Positions 30,065 to 38,305 of a DNA stretch of 64,000 nt are shown here, in pieces; position 1 is the stretch's first letter, and each line of letters opens with the position of its first letter. Position numbers and translations under genes: made by a program. Source of the DNA: Shewanella phaeophyticola (GTDB lineage: Bacteria > Pseudomonadota > Gammaproteobacteria > Enterobacterales > Shewanellaceae). The notes under the pieces are model-generated. The model was not told the origin of the DNA and made no database searches. It saw nothing but the letters and a program-made list of their open reading frames with translations. The DNA lies in assembly GCF_025398315.1 (NCBI RefSeq), contig NZ_JAODOQ010000001.1, positions 2,790,001 through 2,854,000 on the forward strand, read 5' to 3'.

Positions 30065-31268
30065 GTGCCACCTCCTGATGCTGTGCTTGTTTAACGTGCG
30101 GAAAAATCAATCGAATACGGCAGCCCATTCCCGGTTTGCACGACAATTGAATTTGCCCACCATGGTTACGAACCACAGACTGAACCACGGCTAACCCAAG
30201 GCCAGTGCCTTGGCTTTTAGTCGTATAAAAGGGTTCTAACACTTGTTTTTGCATGGCAGGGTCAAGGCCTTTACCATTGTCGATGACATCTAATAATAGA
30301 CCTTCTGCGGTTTCACTGGCAGAGACTTTAATTTTAGTCGCGCCCGCTTCAATGCTGTTCATCACCAAATTATTCACCGCCGAACTTAACGCATTGGCGT
30401 TAGCAAGCATGGTCGAATGCGAAGTGTCTTCAGCTTGTAACTGGCAGTGTTTTTTATCTGCTATTGGCTCACAGTTTGCCATTACCTGGGTAATAATGTC
30501 ATTGAGGGTAACCGACTCAGCCATGCTGTCTTGACGGCCTTTAGCCATTAGCAACATGTCATTAACTTGACGCTCTAACTCGTTTAAGCGATTCACCAAT
30601 TTAGATTGAAACTTAGTTCGCGCCGTATCTGTTAACTTGGGGCTAGCAAGATTGGAGGCATACAACAGCGCGGCAGACAACGGCGTACGCACTTGATGTG
30701 CCAGGGTTGCCACCATTTTGCCGAGTGAAGATAAACGCTGTAAATGCGATAAATTCTTTTGTAATAAACGGGTTTCAGTTAAATCAGTCAATACAATTAA
30801 CTGGCCAGGCTCGGGCGCTAGTGGCGTAATGGCCAGTTTTACTCTGCGGCCATTTTTAAGCGACACTTCATGGCCGTCATCATCTTGCGGCGCAAATGCG
30901 CGGTGAATAATGTCAAACCAACGCGCCCCTTGTAACGGGCGGCCTAATAACTCTGTTGCGACAGGATTGGCTAGGGTAACCACGCCATCACCATCGATAA
31001 TCACTACGCCTGATGGCATCGCTTGAAGAATATGCGCCATTTGATTAGACATATTGGCAGCCTTACTTGAATAAGCACTTACAACCGGCGCAAATACCGG
31101 TGCTTTAGCATGCGCAATACTTTGACGGATTGCATTGTCACTCGGCCGATAATCAGACTGTGACGCTGCATAAGGTGTGGCAATAAGTGGGGTGGCAGAA
31201 AGCGATGCTGTCATCGGCAACTCAACCTCCGCGACACGCGGATTTGATAACACTTGAGCTGAATACAT
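30057..31268 (-). CDS. flrB: FlrB, soluble sensor histidine kinase of flagellar genes
   Basis: Cytoplasmic kinase of about 403 residues with no membrane segment. A PAS-like domain (about residues 85-165, MPSGVVIIDGDGVVTLANPVA) precedes the dimerisation domain with the phospho-histidine in TLAHQVRTPLSAAL and the HATPase with NSIEAGA, DNGKGLD and GTGLGLAVVQSVV. It phosphorylates FlrC. ATG at 31268 is preceded by GGAG; an upstream GTG at 31301 lies almost on the promoter and is unlikely. Confidence 0.94.
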   Translation of the reverse strand: MYSAQVLSNPRVAEVELPMTASLSATPLIATPYAASQSDYRPSDNAIRQSIAHAKAPVFAPVVSAYSSKAANMSNQMAHILQAMPSGVVIIDGDGVVTLANPVATELLGRPLQGARWFDIIHRAFAPQDDDGHEVSLKNGRRVKLAITPLAPEPGQLIVLTDLTETRLLQKNLSHLQRLSSLGKMVATLAHQVRTPLSAALLYASNLASPKLTDTARTKFQSKLVNRLNELERQVNDMLLMAKGRQDSMAESVTLNDIITQVMANCEPIADKKHCQLQAEDTSHSTMLANANALSSAVNNLVMNSIEAGATKIKVSASETAEGLLLDVIDNGKGLDPAMQKQVLEPFYTTKSQGTGLGLAVVQSVVRNHGGQIQLSCKPGMGCRIRLIFPHVKQAQHQEVAHG

Positions 31269-31306
31269 GGCCACTCCGTCAAAAGAATTACATTTAATCA
31301 CCTTAA

Positions 31307-31323
31307 TGCATTTAGTGTGCCAA
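31307..31323 (-). promoter_or_regulatory. Sigma-54 promoter of flrBC
   Basis: Minus-strand TGGCACACTAAATGCA with GG-N10-GC spacing, about 45 bases before flrB. Consistent with FlrA-driven expression of the FlrB/FlrC pair. Confidence 0.75.
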
Positions 31324-31341
31324 GGCGAGAATCTTGGGGCT

Positions 31342-31439
31342 AGGAACTCGCAGGCTCGCTAGAGAGCGGACTTCGTCCTTCTAGGTTCTAGGGTCAAGGA
31401 ACTCGCAGGCTCGCTAGAGAGCGGACTTCGTCCTTCTAG
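31342..31439. repeat. Two direct copies of a 43-base unit, 55-base period
   Basis: A unit beginning AGGAACTCGCAGGCTCGC and ending CTTCGTCCTTCTAG occurs at 31342-31384 and again, identical, at 31397-31439. Each copy contains a small hairpin, GGAC-TTC-GTCC. The units run directly into the heptamer array. A diverged copy in the opposite orientation lies at 53286-53318. Confidence 0.9.
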
Positions 31440-31600
31440 ATTCTAGATTCTAGATTCTAGGTTCTAGGTTCTAGGTTCTAGATTCTAGGTTCTAAGGTCT
31501 AGGTTCTAGATTCTAGGTTCTAAGGTCTAGGTTCTAGGTTCTAGATTCTAGGTTCTAGGTTCTAGGTTCTAGGTTCTAGGTTCTAGGTTTTAGGGTCTAG
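31436..31600. repeat. Tandem CTAGRTT heptamer array, about 23 units
   Basis: Uninterrupted 7-base units, mostly CTAGGTT and CTAGATT with occasional CTAAGGT or TTAGGGT variants, fill the gap between flrB and flrA. No coding potential. Unit variants are interspersed, suggesting expansion and contraction by slippage. It belongs to the same family as the array at 53237. Confidence 0.95.
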
Positions 31601-31605
31601 GAACG

Positions 31606-31632
31606 AAAAAACACATCCGTAGATGTGTTTTT
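31606..31632. terminator. Intrinsic terminator after flrA
   Basis: AAAAAACACATC-CGTA-GATGTGTTTTT, symmetric with A-run and T-run, about 55 bases beyond the flrA stop codon; can act on either strand. Confidence 0.85.
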
Positions 31633-31685
31633 AAAATAATCGCGAATAACCAATCAAAGCAATCAAACCAATCACAAGCTAATGG

Positions 31686-33116
31686 TTATTCTTTGCTCAT
31701 GCCGTATTTGCGCATTTTTTCAACCAGTGTGGTTCGGCGGATACCGAGCATTTCGGCGGCGCGGGCGACGACATTATCTTGTTGCTCTAATGCTTGGCGG
31801 ATCATGTCGATTTCGAGCTCTGCCAACAAATCTTTAAGGTTAACCCCTTCTGGCGGTAATTCACTCGGAAAACGTGTTTCGGGTAACTCTACCGGTTCAT
31901 CATCATTGAATATCGACGCCAGAGCATCACGTTCAAGTTGCTCTTCGCTAATTTCAACGCAGTATTCGGGAACATCAATGTAACGATATTTATGCGGTAA
32001 ATCGTTTACATCAACGAGTCCACCTGGGTATAAAATCGTTAAACGCTCAACCAAGTTAGATAATTCACGCACGTTACCCGACCAGTTATGCTCTTTTAGT
32101 GATTCAATGGCGCGTTGGGTAAAACGTACCTTGCCGCGGCCTTCATTAAATACTCGGTTCACTAACTCGTGCAGCAGTAAAGGTACATCATCTCGGCGCT
32201 CGCTCAAGGCCGGCATTTCGATTGGAAACACATTGAGGCGGTAATATAAATCTTCACGGAAATCATTTTCAGTAATCATTGACTCTAAATCACGGTGAGT
32301 CGCTGCCACAATACGCACATCAGTCGGAATGGTTTTACTGCCGCCAACACGTTCAAATACACGCTCTTGCAATACACGCAGCAACTTAACTTGCATTTGC
32401 AGCGGCATATCACCAATTTCATCTAAAAACAGTGTGCCGCCTTCAGCAAGTTCAAAACGGCCTTTACGGGCAGATATCGCCCCAGTAAATGAACCCTTTT
32501 CATGGCCAAACAATTCGCTTTCAAGCAGTTCTGGCGGAATAGCACCACAGTTAACCGGAATAAACGGTCCATCGCGGCGCTCAGATAAATAATGAATATT
32601 ACGCGCCACCACTTCTTTACCGGTACCCGACTGGCCTAATACCAGTACGGTAGCGTCAGAACCAGACACCTGATTAATTAAATGCCTTACGTTAGCAATG
32701 CCTTCACTGCGGCCCACTAAACTGCGGAATAATTTGGTTTGATTACCACTGGTTAAGGTGTGTTCGCGTTTGGCTTGGCCAAAGACCTGACAAAAATGCA
32801 GTAGTTCGGTTAATTGTGGGTAATTGAATGGCTCTTCTATTTGCCCAAGGATATTAGATAATTGCAGCGTTGTGTCGCCCAATATTAACAGGGGCTGCCA
32901 CGGTACGATAGACGCAATATTTTTGATGCTCTCTTCGCTGATGTTGTCATTAACAATCACCACTGCACGAAACCTCGATTGTTCAATCAAGGTCAATAAA
33001 GATTCATTCGAGACGACTTCGCACTGCTCACCTAAGAATTCGAAAATGCAGCACAAACGAGTCACGCGCTCTGATGGGGTACCGACAATTAAAATTCTTT
33101 GTTCTATTTGCATCAT
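31686..33116 (-). CDS. flrA: FlrA, master sigma-54 activator of flagellar genes
   Basis: FleQ/FlrA-type enhancer-binding protein of 476 residues at the top of the hierarchy. The N-terminal FleQ domain (residues 1-130) resembles a receiver but lacks the acidic pair (ILIVGTP) and so is not a phosphorelay target. The AAA+ domain has Walker A GQSGTGKEV, the GSFTGA loop in HEKGSFTGAIS and Walker B GGTLFLDEIGD, and the Fis-type helix-turn-helix is VVARAAEMLGIRRTTLVEKM. It is monocistronic, separated from flrBC by repeats and a terminator. In related bacteria it responds to c-di-GMP and FlhG. Confidence 0.96.
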   Translation of the reverse strand: MMQIEQRILIVGTPSERVTRLCCIFEFLGEQCEVVSNESLLTLIEQSRFRAVVIVNDNISEESIKNIASIVPWQPLLILGDTTLQLSNILGQIEEPFNYPQLTELLHFCQVFGQAKREHTLTSGNQTKLFRSLVGRSEGIANVRHLINQVSGSDATVLVLGQSGTGKEVVARNIHYLSERRDGPFIPVNCGAIPPELLESELFGHEKGSFTGAISARKGRFELAEGGTLFLDEIGDMPLQMQVKLLRVLQERVFERVGGSKTIPTDVRIVAATHRDLESMITENDFREDLYYRLNVFPIEMPALSERRDDVPLLLHELVNRVFNEGRGKVRFTQRAIESLKEHNWSGNVRELSNLVERLTILYPGGLVDVNDLPHKYRYIDVPEYCVEISEEQLERDALASIFNDDEPVELPETRFPSELPPEGVNLKDLLAELEIDMIRQALEQQDNVVARAAEMLGIRRTTLVEKMRKYGMSKE

Positions 33117-33492
33117 TCAGAAGGCCAAAAGCTCTTGTTATAGGTTTTCATCCGGGAAAGTAACATTGCCAAAAGCAACAAACTAAGGTTCAGTGTAGCC
33201 AAAAAACTGACAACACTAACGATATTCTATCATTATTCCTAAAACAGGATCGTAATTCTGTTATATACCATCAAGAAAAACAAACTCAATGATAAATACT
33301 CTTAACCCGAGTCAAAGTTAAATATTGTATTATCAGCCCGCCAGAAGCAAGCAACAGTTACATATTATCTACAACAAGGCACATTTTTTATAAAAATGCT
33401 GTTTTTTCAGTCAAAAAATCACGGTAAACACGATTAATTAGCGTTGCGCTTATATGAACAACTGATACAAAATCATGACTTTGCCCAAATAG
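33117..33492. other. Intergenic region upstream of flrA, no gene seen
   Basis: A+T-rich stretch of about 375 bases without a plausible coding frame. It should hold the flrA promoter; no sigma-54 GG-N10-GC element was found, and possible -10 hexamers are too many in this base composition to choose one. Confidence 0.6.
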
Positions 33493-33519
33493 CAAAAAAG
33501 ACGCAAAGCGTCTTTTTTA
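33493..33519. terminator. Intrinsic terminator after fliS
   Basis: AAAAAAGACGC-AAA-GCGTCTTTTTT, a compact symmetric hairpin about 25 bases past the fliS stop codon. Confidence 0.9.
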
Positions 33520-33544
33520 GTTTTAATACAGTATGCTGTAACGT

Positions 33545-33949
33545 TTAGCTTGCCTCAGAGGTCAAGTGATGTTGATCTTGCGGGATAGCATCCCAACCTT
33601 CTTTAAGTGTTCTCAACACACTCACAGCATCATCAATAGCGTGAACATCATTATTCAAATTCGCCTCAGTGGCCTTCATAATGATAAAATCGTATAACTG
33701 ACTCAAATTACCTGCAATTTCTCCGCCAGCATCCATGTTCAAACTGTTATTTAATCCATTTACAATCCCAATAGCTTTACCAATAAAGACACCTTTATCT
33801 GACATATTTTTATTTTCAATAGCATAGCGGCTCTGTGCGAGTCTCTCTAGACCTCCAGCAAACATCATCTGAACAATTCGATGCGGCGATGCAACTGAAA
33901 TTTCGCTATCAAGTGACACCTTGCGATATGATTTTAAAGAACTTCTCAT
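33545..33949 (-). CDS. fliS: Flagellin export chaperone FliS
   Basis: Helical chaperone of 134 residues that keeps flagellin monomeric in the cytoplasm. The conserved N-terminal tyrosine region (SLKSYRKVSLDSEISVASPHRIVQMMFAG) and GKAIGIVNGLNNSLNMDAGGEIAGNL match the family. Last gene of the flaG-fliD-fliT-fliS transcript. Confidence 0.95.
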   Translation of the reverse strand: MRSSLKSYRKVSLDSEISVASPHRIVQMMFAGGLERLAQSRYAIENKNMSDKGVFIGKAIGIVNGLNNSLNMDAGGEIAGNLSQLYDFIIMKATEANLNNDVHAIDDAVSVLRTLKEGWDAIPQDQHHLTSEAS

Positions 33950-33955
33950 AATAAC

Positions 33956-34282
33956 CTACCTATTTGCATCAATATTCTGATATACCTTAACTTGTCTTTG
34001 ATGAGTGCGTTTCAAGTTCAATAAATTTTGTCTATGAGACATAATTTTAGCTGCTCTGCGACTAAAGTTTTCTGTTAATTTTAGTTGCTTAGATAAAGAT
34101 GGTGCAAATGTGTCATCTACAGCATCATTGATCATTGAATCGATACTTATTTGACGCTCTCTAATGCTATCAAGCAATAATAATACCAATTTATCTGAAT
34201 CTTCGTTTTCAGCAGAAATTTGTTCTATCTGATTCAATAAGCTTTCAATTTTTGCATTGGTAGCTTCAAGGCTATTATCCAC
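33956..34282 (-). CDS. FliT-like flagellar chaperone (FlaI)
   Basis: Helical protein of 108 residues between fliD and fliS, the position occupied by FliT in enterics and FlaI in Vibrio and Shewanella. It is charged and leucine-rich with a basic C-terminal tail, and has no recognisable catalytic motif. FliT-type proteins bind FliD for export. The sequence is weakly conserved, so the assignment rests on position, size and helical character. Confidence 0.75.
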   Translation of the reverse strand: MDNSLEATNAKIESLLNQIEQISAENEDSDKLVLLLLDSIRERQISIDSMINDAVDDTFAPSLSKQLKLTENFSRRAAKIMSHRQNLLNLKRTHQRQVKVYQNIDANR

Positions 34283-34295
34283 AAGAGTATTCCTT

Positions 34296-35660
34296 TTATG
34301 AGCTTATTACGCCTGGTAGCGATGCTAAACTACTGGTCAAACTACTGCCTTGAGAATTTAATTCAGAAACAACCAGGTCCATTGCATTAAACTGCTTAAG
34401 TAAACGAGCCTCTAATTGTTCCATTTTTAAAGTAAAAGCTTCTCTTTGATCTGCTAAGCGGCTTGTTTGTGAAGTATAAGTATTATTACGAGCATCTATT
34501 ATCCCGCCAGTTTTGGTATAACTTTCCACTAAATCATCAAATTGGTACGCCAGCCCTGTATCACTGGTAGAAAAAACACCCTCAACCAATGACATATTAT
34601 TAGTAACGGCATCACTCAATTTATCATCATCAATCGACAACTTTCCGTCACGGTCTGTAGAAATGCCTAGTTCATATAAAGCAGACTCAACACCATCAAC
34701 ACTAACACGTTCGCTCACCATTTTTCTGAGTTGAGATTCTAATGATCGAATCATAGAATCGCCTTGTAATGCGGCAGCGGTATCTTCTTCAACATCAAAA
34801 GAGGATAACGTATCCATAGAAGTTATTAATGCATTATAAGCACTAACAAAACTCTCGATATTCGTTTTTACTGATTCAGTATCTTGGGCAATAGTGAGTG
34901 TTGAGGTTTCTCCCACATCTGCATCAGTTAGCGAAAGCTCGACCCCGGTAATCGCATCATCAATAGTATTACTTTGTGAGGTTAACTTCTGGCCATCGAC
35001 ATATATAATTGAGTCTTGTGCTTCTTGTAAAGATTCTAAATTAGTTCCACTGAACATATCAGATAAACCAGTACCGGTTGTATCTGTAGCTGTCACAGTC
35101 ATTTGATTATCTGTGCCGGTTTCTGTCGAGGTAAAAACTAGCCTACTCCCCGAATCACTTTTAATAACCGTAGCAGTGACGCCAGAATTATCTGAAGCAT
35201 TATTTATTTTAGAAGCTATGGCTGCAAGGTTATCAGTATCAGTAATAGCGACAGAAAAACTTTCGCCATTTACAGAAAAATCTAGACTTCCCTCACCGAC
35301 ACCTGCTGTAGCATCACTAACCGTTGCTCCAGCAAGCTTTTGTGACAGGGCTAGTTGCTCTACAATAATTGAGTAGCTACCAGGTTGGGAGTATTGATCC
35401 GCTGTAGCAGTAAAAAAATCACTGTCTCCTGTGGATACGGTACGAATATTTAAAAACTCGCCGCTTTGTAGCTTTTCGGCAGCATCTTGGAATGTAGATA
35501 AAGCACTTTTAAGTGTACCAATAGCTGACACTTTAGCATCAATTTTAGTTTCAGTTTCAGTAAACAATGCTTCTTTAGGAGTTTTTTCAGCGTCAACAAG
35601 CACACCAACGATACTTGAAATATCAAGACCTGAACCAATACCCGTTGCTGTTAAAGCCAT
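34296..35660 (-). CDS. fliD: Flagellar cap protein FliD
   Basis: Filament cap of 454 residues that folds exported flagellin at the tip. The N-terminus GIGSGLDISSIVGVLVDAEK and the C-terminal coiled coil (DQREAFTLKMEQLEARLLKQFNAMD) are diagnostic of FliD_N and FliD_C, with FliD core repeats between, such as YSQPGSYSIIVEQLALSQKL. Intact. Confidence 0.96.
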   Translation of the reverse strand: MALTATGIGSGLDISSIVGVLVDAEKTPKEALFTETETKIDAKVSAIGTLKSALSTFQDAAEKLQSGEFLNIRTVSTGDSDFFTATADQYSQPGSYSIIVEQLALSQKLAGATVSDATAGVGEGSLDFSVNGESFSVAITDTDNLAAIASKINNASDNSGVTATVIKSDSGSRLVFTSTETGTDNQMTVTATDTTGTGLSDMFSGTNLESLQEAQDSIIYVDGQKLTSQSNTIDDAITGVELSLTDADVGETSTLTIAQDTESVKTNIESFVSAYNALITSMDTLSSFDVEEDTAAALQGDSMIRSLESQLRKMVSERVSVDGVESALYELGISTDRDGKLSIDDDKLSDAVTNNMSLVEGVFSTSDTGLAYQFDDLVESYTKTGGIIDARNNTYTSQTSRLADQREAFTLKMEQLEARLLKQFNAMDLVVSELNSQGSSLTSSLASLPGVISS

Positions 35661-35767
35661 AAAAACCTCTCATTAAGCCTTTTATTTATTGAAAAACCAA
35701 CCTAAACAACTAGCATAATTAACTAGCATAAATTAAGCCAACTTTGCTGTTAGTGTTATTAAGGAAG

Positions 35768-36169
35768 CTACACTTCAATTTTCATCAATACACCTGATAC
35801 TTCACTAATCTTTTGCGCTAACTGCAATGCTTCTTCACTTGGGATTTGCCTGATGATGTCACCTGACTCTATGTCTTGTACCTTAATAACTCGTTTACCA
35901 GAATCATCATCCACAGAAAACTTTAACCCTTTTTGCATCATTGCGACCATATCGGTTAAATCTGTGGCAACTTGCTGTAATTGCTCATCATCAGGTTCTG
36001 TTTCAGTCACTCTGGTTGTAACGTCTGATTGATCTACAGGTTTATTCAATGATAACTCATCGAGTTTCTTTTGTTCTAAAACCGACTGGCTAAAAGTTGA
36101 TGGTACAACAGAATCAACTCTACTAACATCTGAGCTACTGACAACTTGTGCGGTATTATTGATTTCCAT
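35768..36169 (-). CDS. flaG: Flagellar protein FlaG
   Basis: FlaG family protein of about 133 residues, thought to limit filament length or aid its assembly. A variable N-terminus is followed by the conserved domain LKFSVDDDSGKRVIKVQDIESGDIIRQIPSEEAL (residues about 85-118). ATG at 36169 is preceded by AGGTG; an ATG at 36184 is possible. It lies between flaB and fliD. Confidence 0.92.
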   Translation of the reverse strand: MEINNTAQVVSSSDVSRVDSVVPSTFSQSVLEQKKLDELSLNKPVDQSDVTTRVTETEPDDEQLQQVATDLTDMVAMMQKGLKFSVDDDSGKRVIKVQDIESGDIIRQIPSEEALQLAQKISEVSGVLMKIEV

Positions 36170-36225
36170 AATGCACCTCAACATAACCTAAAGAATGTAA
36201 CTTTTTTGAAACGTTTTAACAACAA

Positions 36226-36250
36226 AGGGAGACCCAACTTGGATCTCCCT
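36226..36250 (-). terminator. Hairpin terminator after flaB
   Basis: Minus-strand AGGGAGATCCAAGTTGGGTCTCCCT folds into a strong stem, followed by TTTGTTGTT, 28 bases beyond the flaB stop codon. Confidence 0.8.
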
Positions 36251-36277
36251 AAAGCTATATAACTCAAAATTTGCTGA

Positions 36278-37096
36278 TTAAAGTAGCGATAGAGCGATCT
36301 GAGGTAGCTGATTAGCCTGAGCTAACATAGCAGAACCCGTTTGTTGCAACACTTGATTCTTGGTCATTGTCGCCGTTTCTGAAGCAAAGTCCACATCAAC
36401 AATACGACTCTTAGCATCGGCAACGTTTGCTTGAGTGTTAGCACTATTGCTAATGTTATAAGCTAAACGGTTTTGTTTAGCACCTAAGTCAGCTCGTTGA
36501 CCATCAATAGTTTTTATCGCTTCATCAATTGCATCAAGAGCAGTCGAGCGACCACCTGCACTTGATATAACCAAACTATTAACACTTAAGGCAGACGCAT
36601 TAGACGCTGCTACCGAAATCGTAATATCCTCACCTTCTTGATGTCCTACCTGGAAAGTTTTTCCTGAGGCAAAGTCACCATTTAATAGTGAGGTGCTACC
36701 GAATGCGGTAGTTGTACCGATAGCGGTGATCTCTAAAGCTAACTCATCAATTTCATCTTGGATTGCAGTTAAATCATCAGAACTATTTGCACCGTTTTCC
36801 GCTTGTACAGTCAAATCTCGCATACGTTGCAGCATGTTAGTTTGTTCTTGCATCGCCCCTTCTGCAATTTGGGCGATTGAGATAGCGTCGTTTGCATTAC
36901 GCATACCCACTTCCAAACCATTGACCTGAGAGTTTAGGCGGTTTGAAATTGCTAGACCTGCAGCATCGTCTTTCGCACTATTAATACGTAAACCTGAAGA
37001 TAAACGCTCCATAGACGTAGCAAGCGCATTGCTTGATGAGTTTAGGTTTTTCTGTGCTTTCATTGAAGTCACGTTAGTATTTACTGTAATAGCCAT
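36278..37096 (-). CDS. flaB: Flagellin FlaB
   Basis: Flagellin of 272 residues. Conserved D0/D1 ends ([20 protein letters not shown] and the C-terminal [20 protein letters not shown]) enclose a short variable middle, the compact form typical of Shewanella. It is about nine tenths identical by eye to FlaA at 37410 and shares a nearly identical DNA tract with it. A sigma-28 promoter lies upstream and a hairpin terminator downstream. Serines and threonines of the middle region are candidate glycosylation sites for the sugar pathway at 54597-63146. Confidence 0.95.
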   Translation of the reverse strand: MAITVNTNVTSMKAQKNLNSSSNALATSMERLSSGLRINSAKDDAAGLAISNRLNSQVNGLEVGMRNANDAISIAQIAEGAMQEQTNMLQRMRDLTVQAENGANSSDDLTAIQDEIDELALEITAIGTTTAFGSTSLLNGDFASGKTFQVGHQEGEDITISVAASNASALSVNSLVISSAGGRSTALDAIDEAIKTIDGQRADLGAKQNRLAYNISNSANTQANVADAKSRIVDVDFASETATMTKNQVLQQTGSAMLAQANQLPQIALSLL

Positions 37097-37181
37097 GATT
37101 GCTTCCTCATATTGATTCTGACTTGAGATATGCCTGTTTGCTTTATGTCAAGTCAGACAGGTCTTGCTCGTTACAATATAT

Positions 37182-37208
37182 TTAACGGCATCAATGTTTT
37201 TATCTTTA
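37182..37208 (-). promoter_or_regulatory. Sigma-28 promoter of flaB
   Basis: Minus-strand TAAA, 15-base spacer, GCCGTTAA, a near-consensus FliA element about 85 bases before the flaB ATG. Confidence 0.8.
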
Positions 37209-37353
37209 GCTTTTTTTTACTTTTTTATTAACTCATAAAAAAGCAAGCTAAAACAGTAGGTAACTTAAAACAATAGTAGCAAATGGTATTTACAGAGTAA
37301 TGACAACATAGCAAACTAAATTAATTAATATGACAAAAACTGAAGGCATGACA

Positions 37354-37387
37354 AGCCTAGTTACTACTAACGAAAAGTAACTAGGCT
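37354..37387 (-). terminator. Terminator-like hairpin after flaA
   Basis: Minus-strand AGCCTAGTTACT and AGTAACTAGGCT form a 12-base perfect stem 23 bases beyond the flaA stop codon. No strong T-run follows, so it may stabilise mRNA as much as terminate. Confidence 0.65.
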
Positions 37388-37409
37388 GGTTGAAAGTTGA
37401 TCTACTCAC

Positions 37410-38231
37410 CTAACCAAGGAGTGATAACGCAACTTGCGGCAATTGGTTAGCTTGCGCTAGCATTGATGAACCCGTTTGTTGTAACACTTGGTTCTTGGTC
37501 ATTGTTGCTGTTTCTTTGGCAAAGTCCACATCAACAATACGACTCTTAGCATCGGCAACGTTTGCTTGAGTGTTAGCACTATTGCTAATGTTATAAGCTA
37601 AACGGTTTTGTTTAGCACCTAAGTCAGCTCGTTGACCATCAATAGTTTTTATCGCTTCATCAATTGCATCAAGAGCAGTCGAGCGACCAGATGCAGTTGA
37701 TATAACCAAACTATTAACACTTAAGGCAGACGCATTAGACTCTGCTACCGAAATCGTAATATCCTCACCTTCTTGATGTCCTACCTGGAAAGTTTTTCCT
37801 GCGGCAAAATCACCATTTAATAGTTTTGTATTACCAAAGGCTGTACTGTCACCAATAGCCTTAATTTCTAAAGCTAACTGATCTATTTCATCTTGGATTG
37901 CAGATAAATCATCAGTACTATTCGCACCGTTTTCCGCTTGAATGGTTAAATCACGCATACGTTGCAGCATGTTGGTTTGCTCTTGCATCGCGCCTTCGGC
38001 AATTTGTGCAATTGAAATAGCATCATTGGCATTTCGCATACCCACTTCTAATCCGCCAACTTGAGAATTTAATCGGTTAGAAATAGCCAAACCTGCGGCA
38101 TCATCTTTTGCACTGTTAATGCGTAAACCACTCGATAATCGCTCCATAGAAGTGGCAAGCGCATTGCTTGAAGAGTTTAAGTTTTTCTGCGCTTTCATTG
38201 ATGTAACGTTAGTATTTACTGTAATAGCCAT
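37410..38231 (-). CDS. flaA: Flagellin FlaA
   Basis: Flagellin of 273 residues, paralogue of FlaB with the same D0/D1 architecture. Differences are concentrated around residues 93-135 (for example [18 protein letters not shown] against [18 protein letters not shown]). No good sigma-28 or sigma-54 element was found in the 74 bases before it, unlike flaB. In other Shewanella the two flagellins play unequal roles; which is the major one here cannot be judged. Confidence 0.95.
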   Translation of the reverse strand: MAITVNTNVTSMKAQKNLNSSSNALATSMERLSSGLRINSAKDDAAGLAISNRLNSQVGGLEVGMRNANDAISIAQIAEGAMQEQTNMLQRMRDLTIQAENGANSTDDLSAIQDEIDQLALEIKAIGDSTAFGNTKLLNGDFAAGKTFQVGHQEGEDITISVAESNASALSVNSLVISTASGRSTALDAIDEAIKTIDGQRADLGAKQNRLAYNISNSANTQANVADAKSRIVDVDFAKETATMTKNQVLQQTGSSMLAQANQLPQVALSLLG

Positions 38232-38305
38232 AAGTCATTCCTCATTTTGTTGCCAAGACTTGTGGAGCTTGGCTATATTTTACAATTTAACGTGATTGCT
38301 TATTG

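Noticed and set aside
31342..31600. CRISPR array
   Set aside because: Units are contiguous heptamers or a simple two-copy duplication, with no regular unique spacers and no cas genes.
35700..35760. Repeated AACTAGCATAA in the flaG-fliD gap as part of the CTAG repeat family
   Set aside because: Only two short copies without the heptamer period or the GGAC/GTCC core; could be chance.
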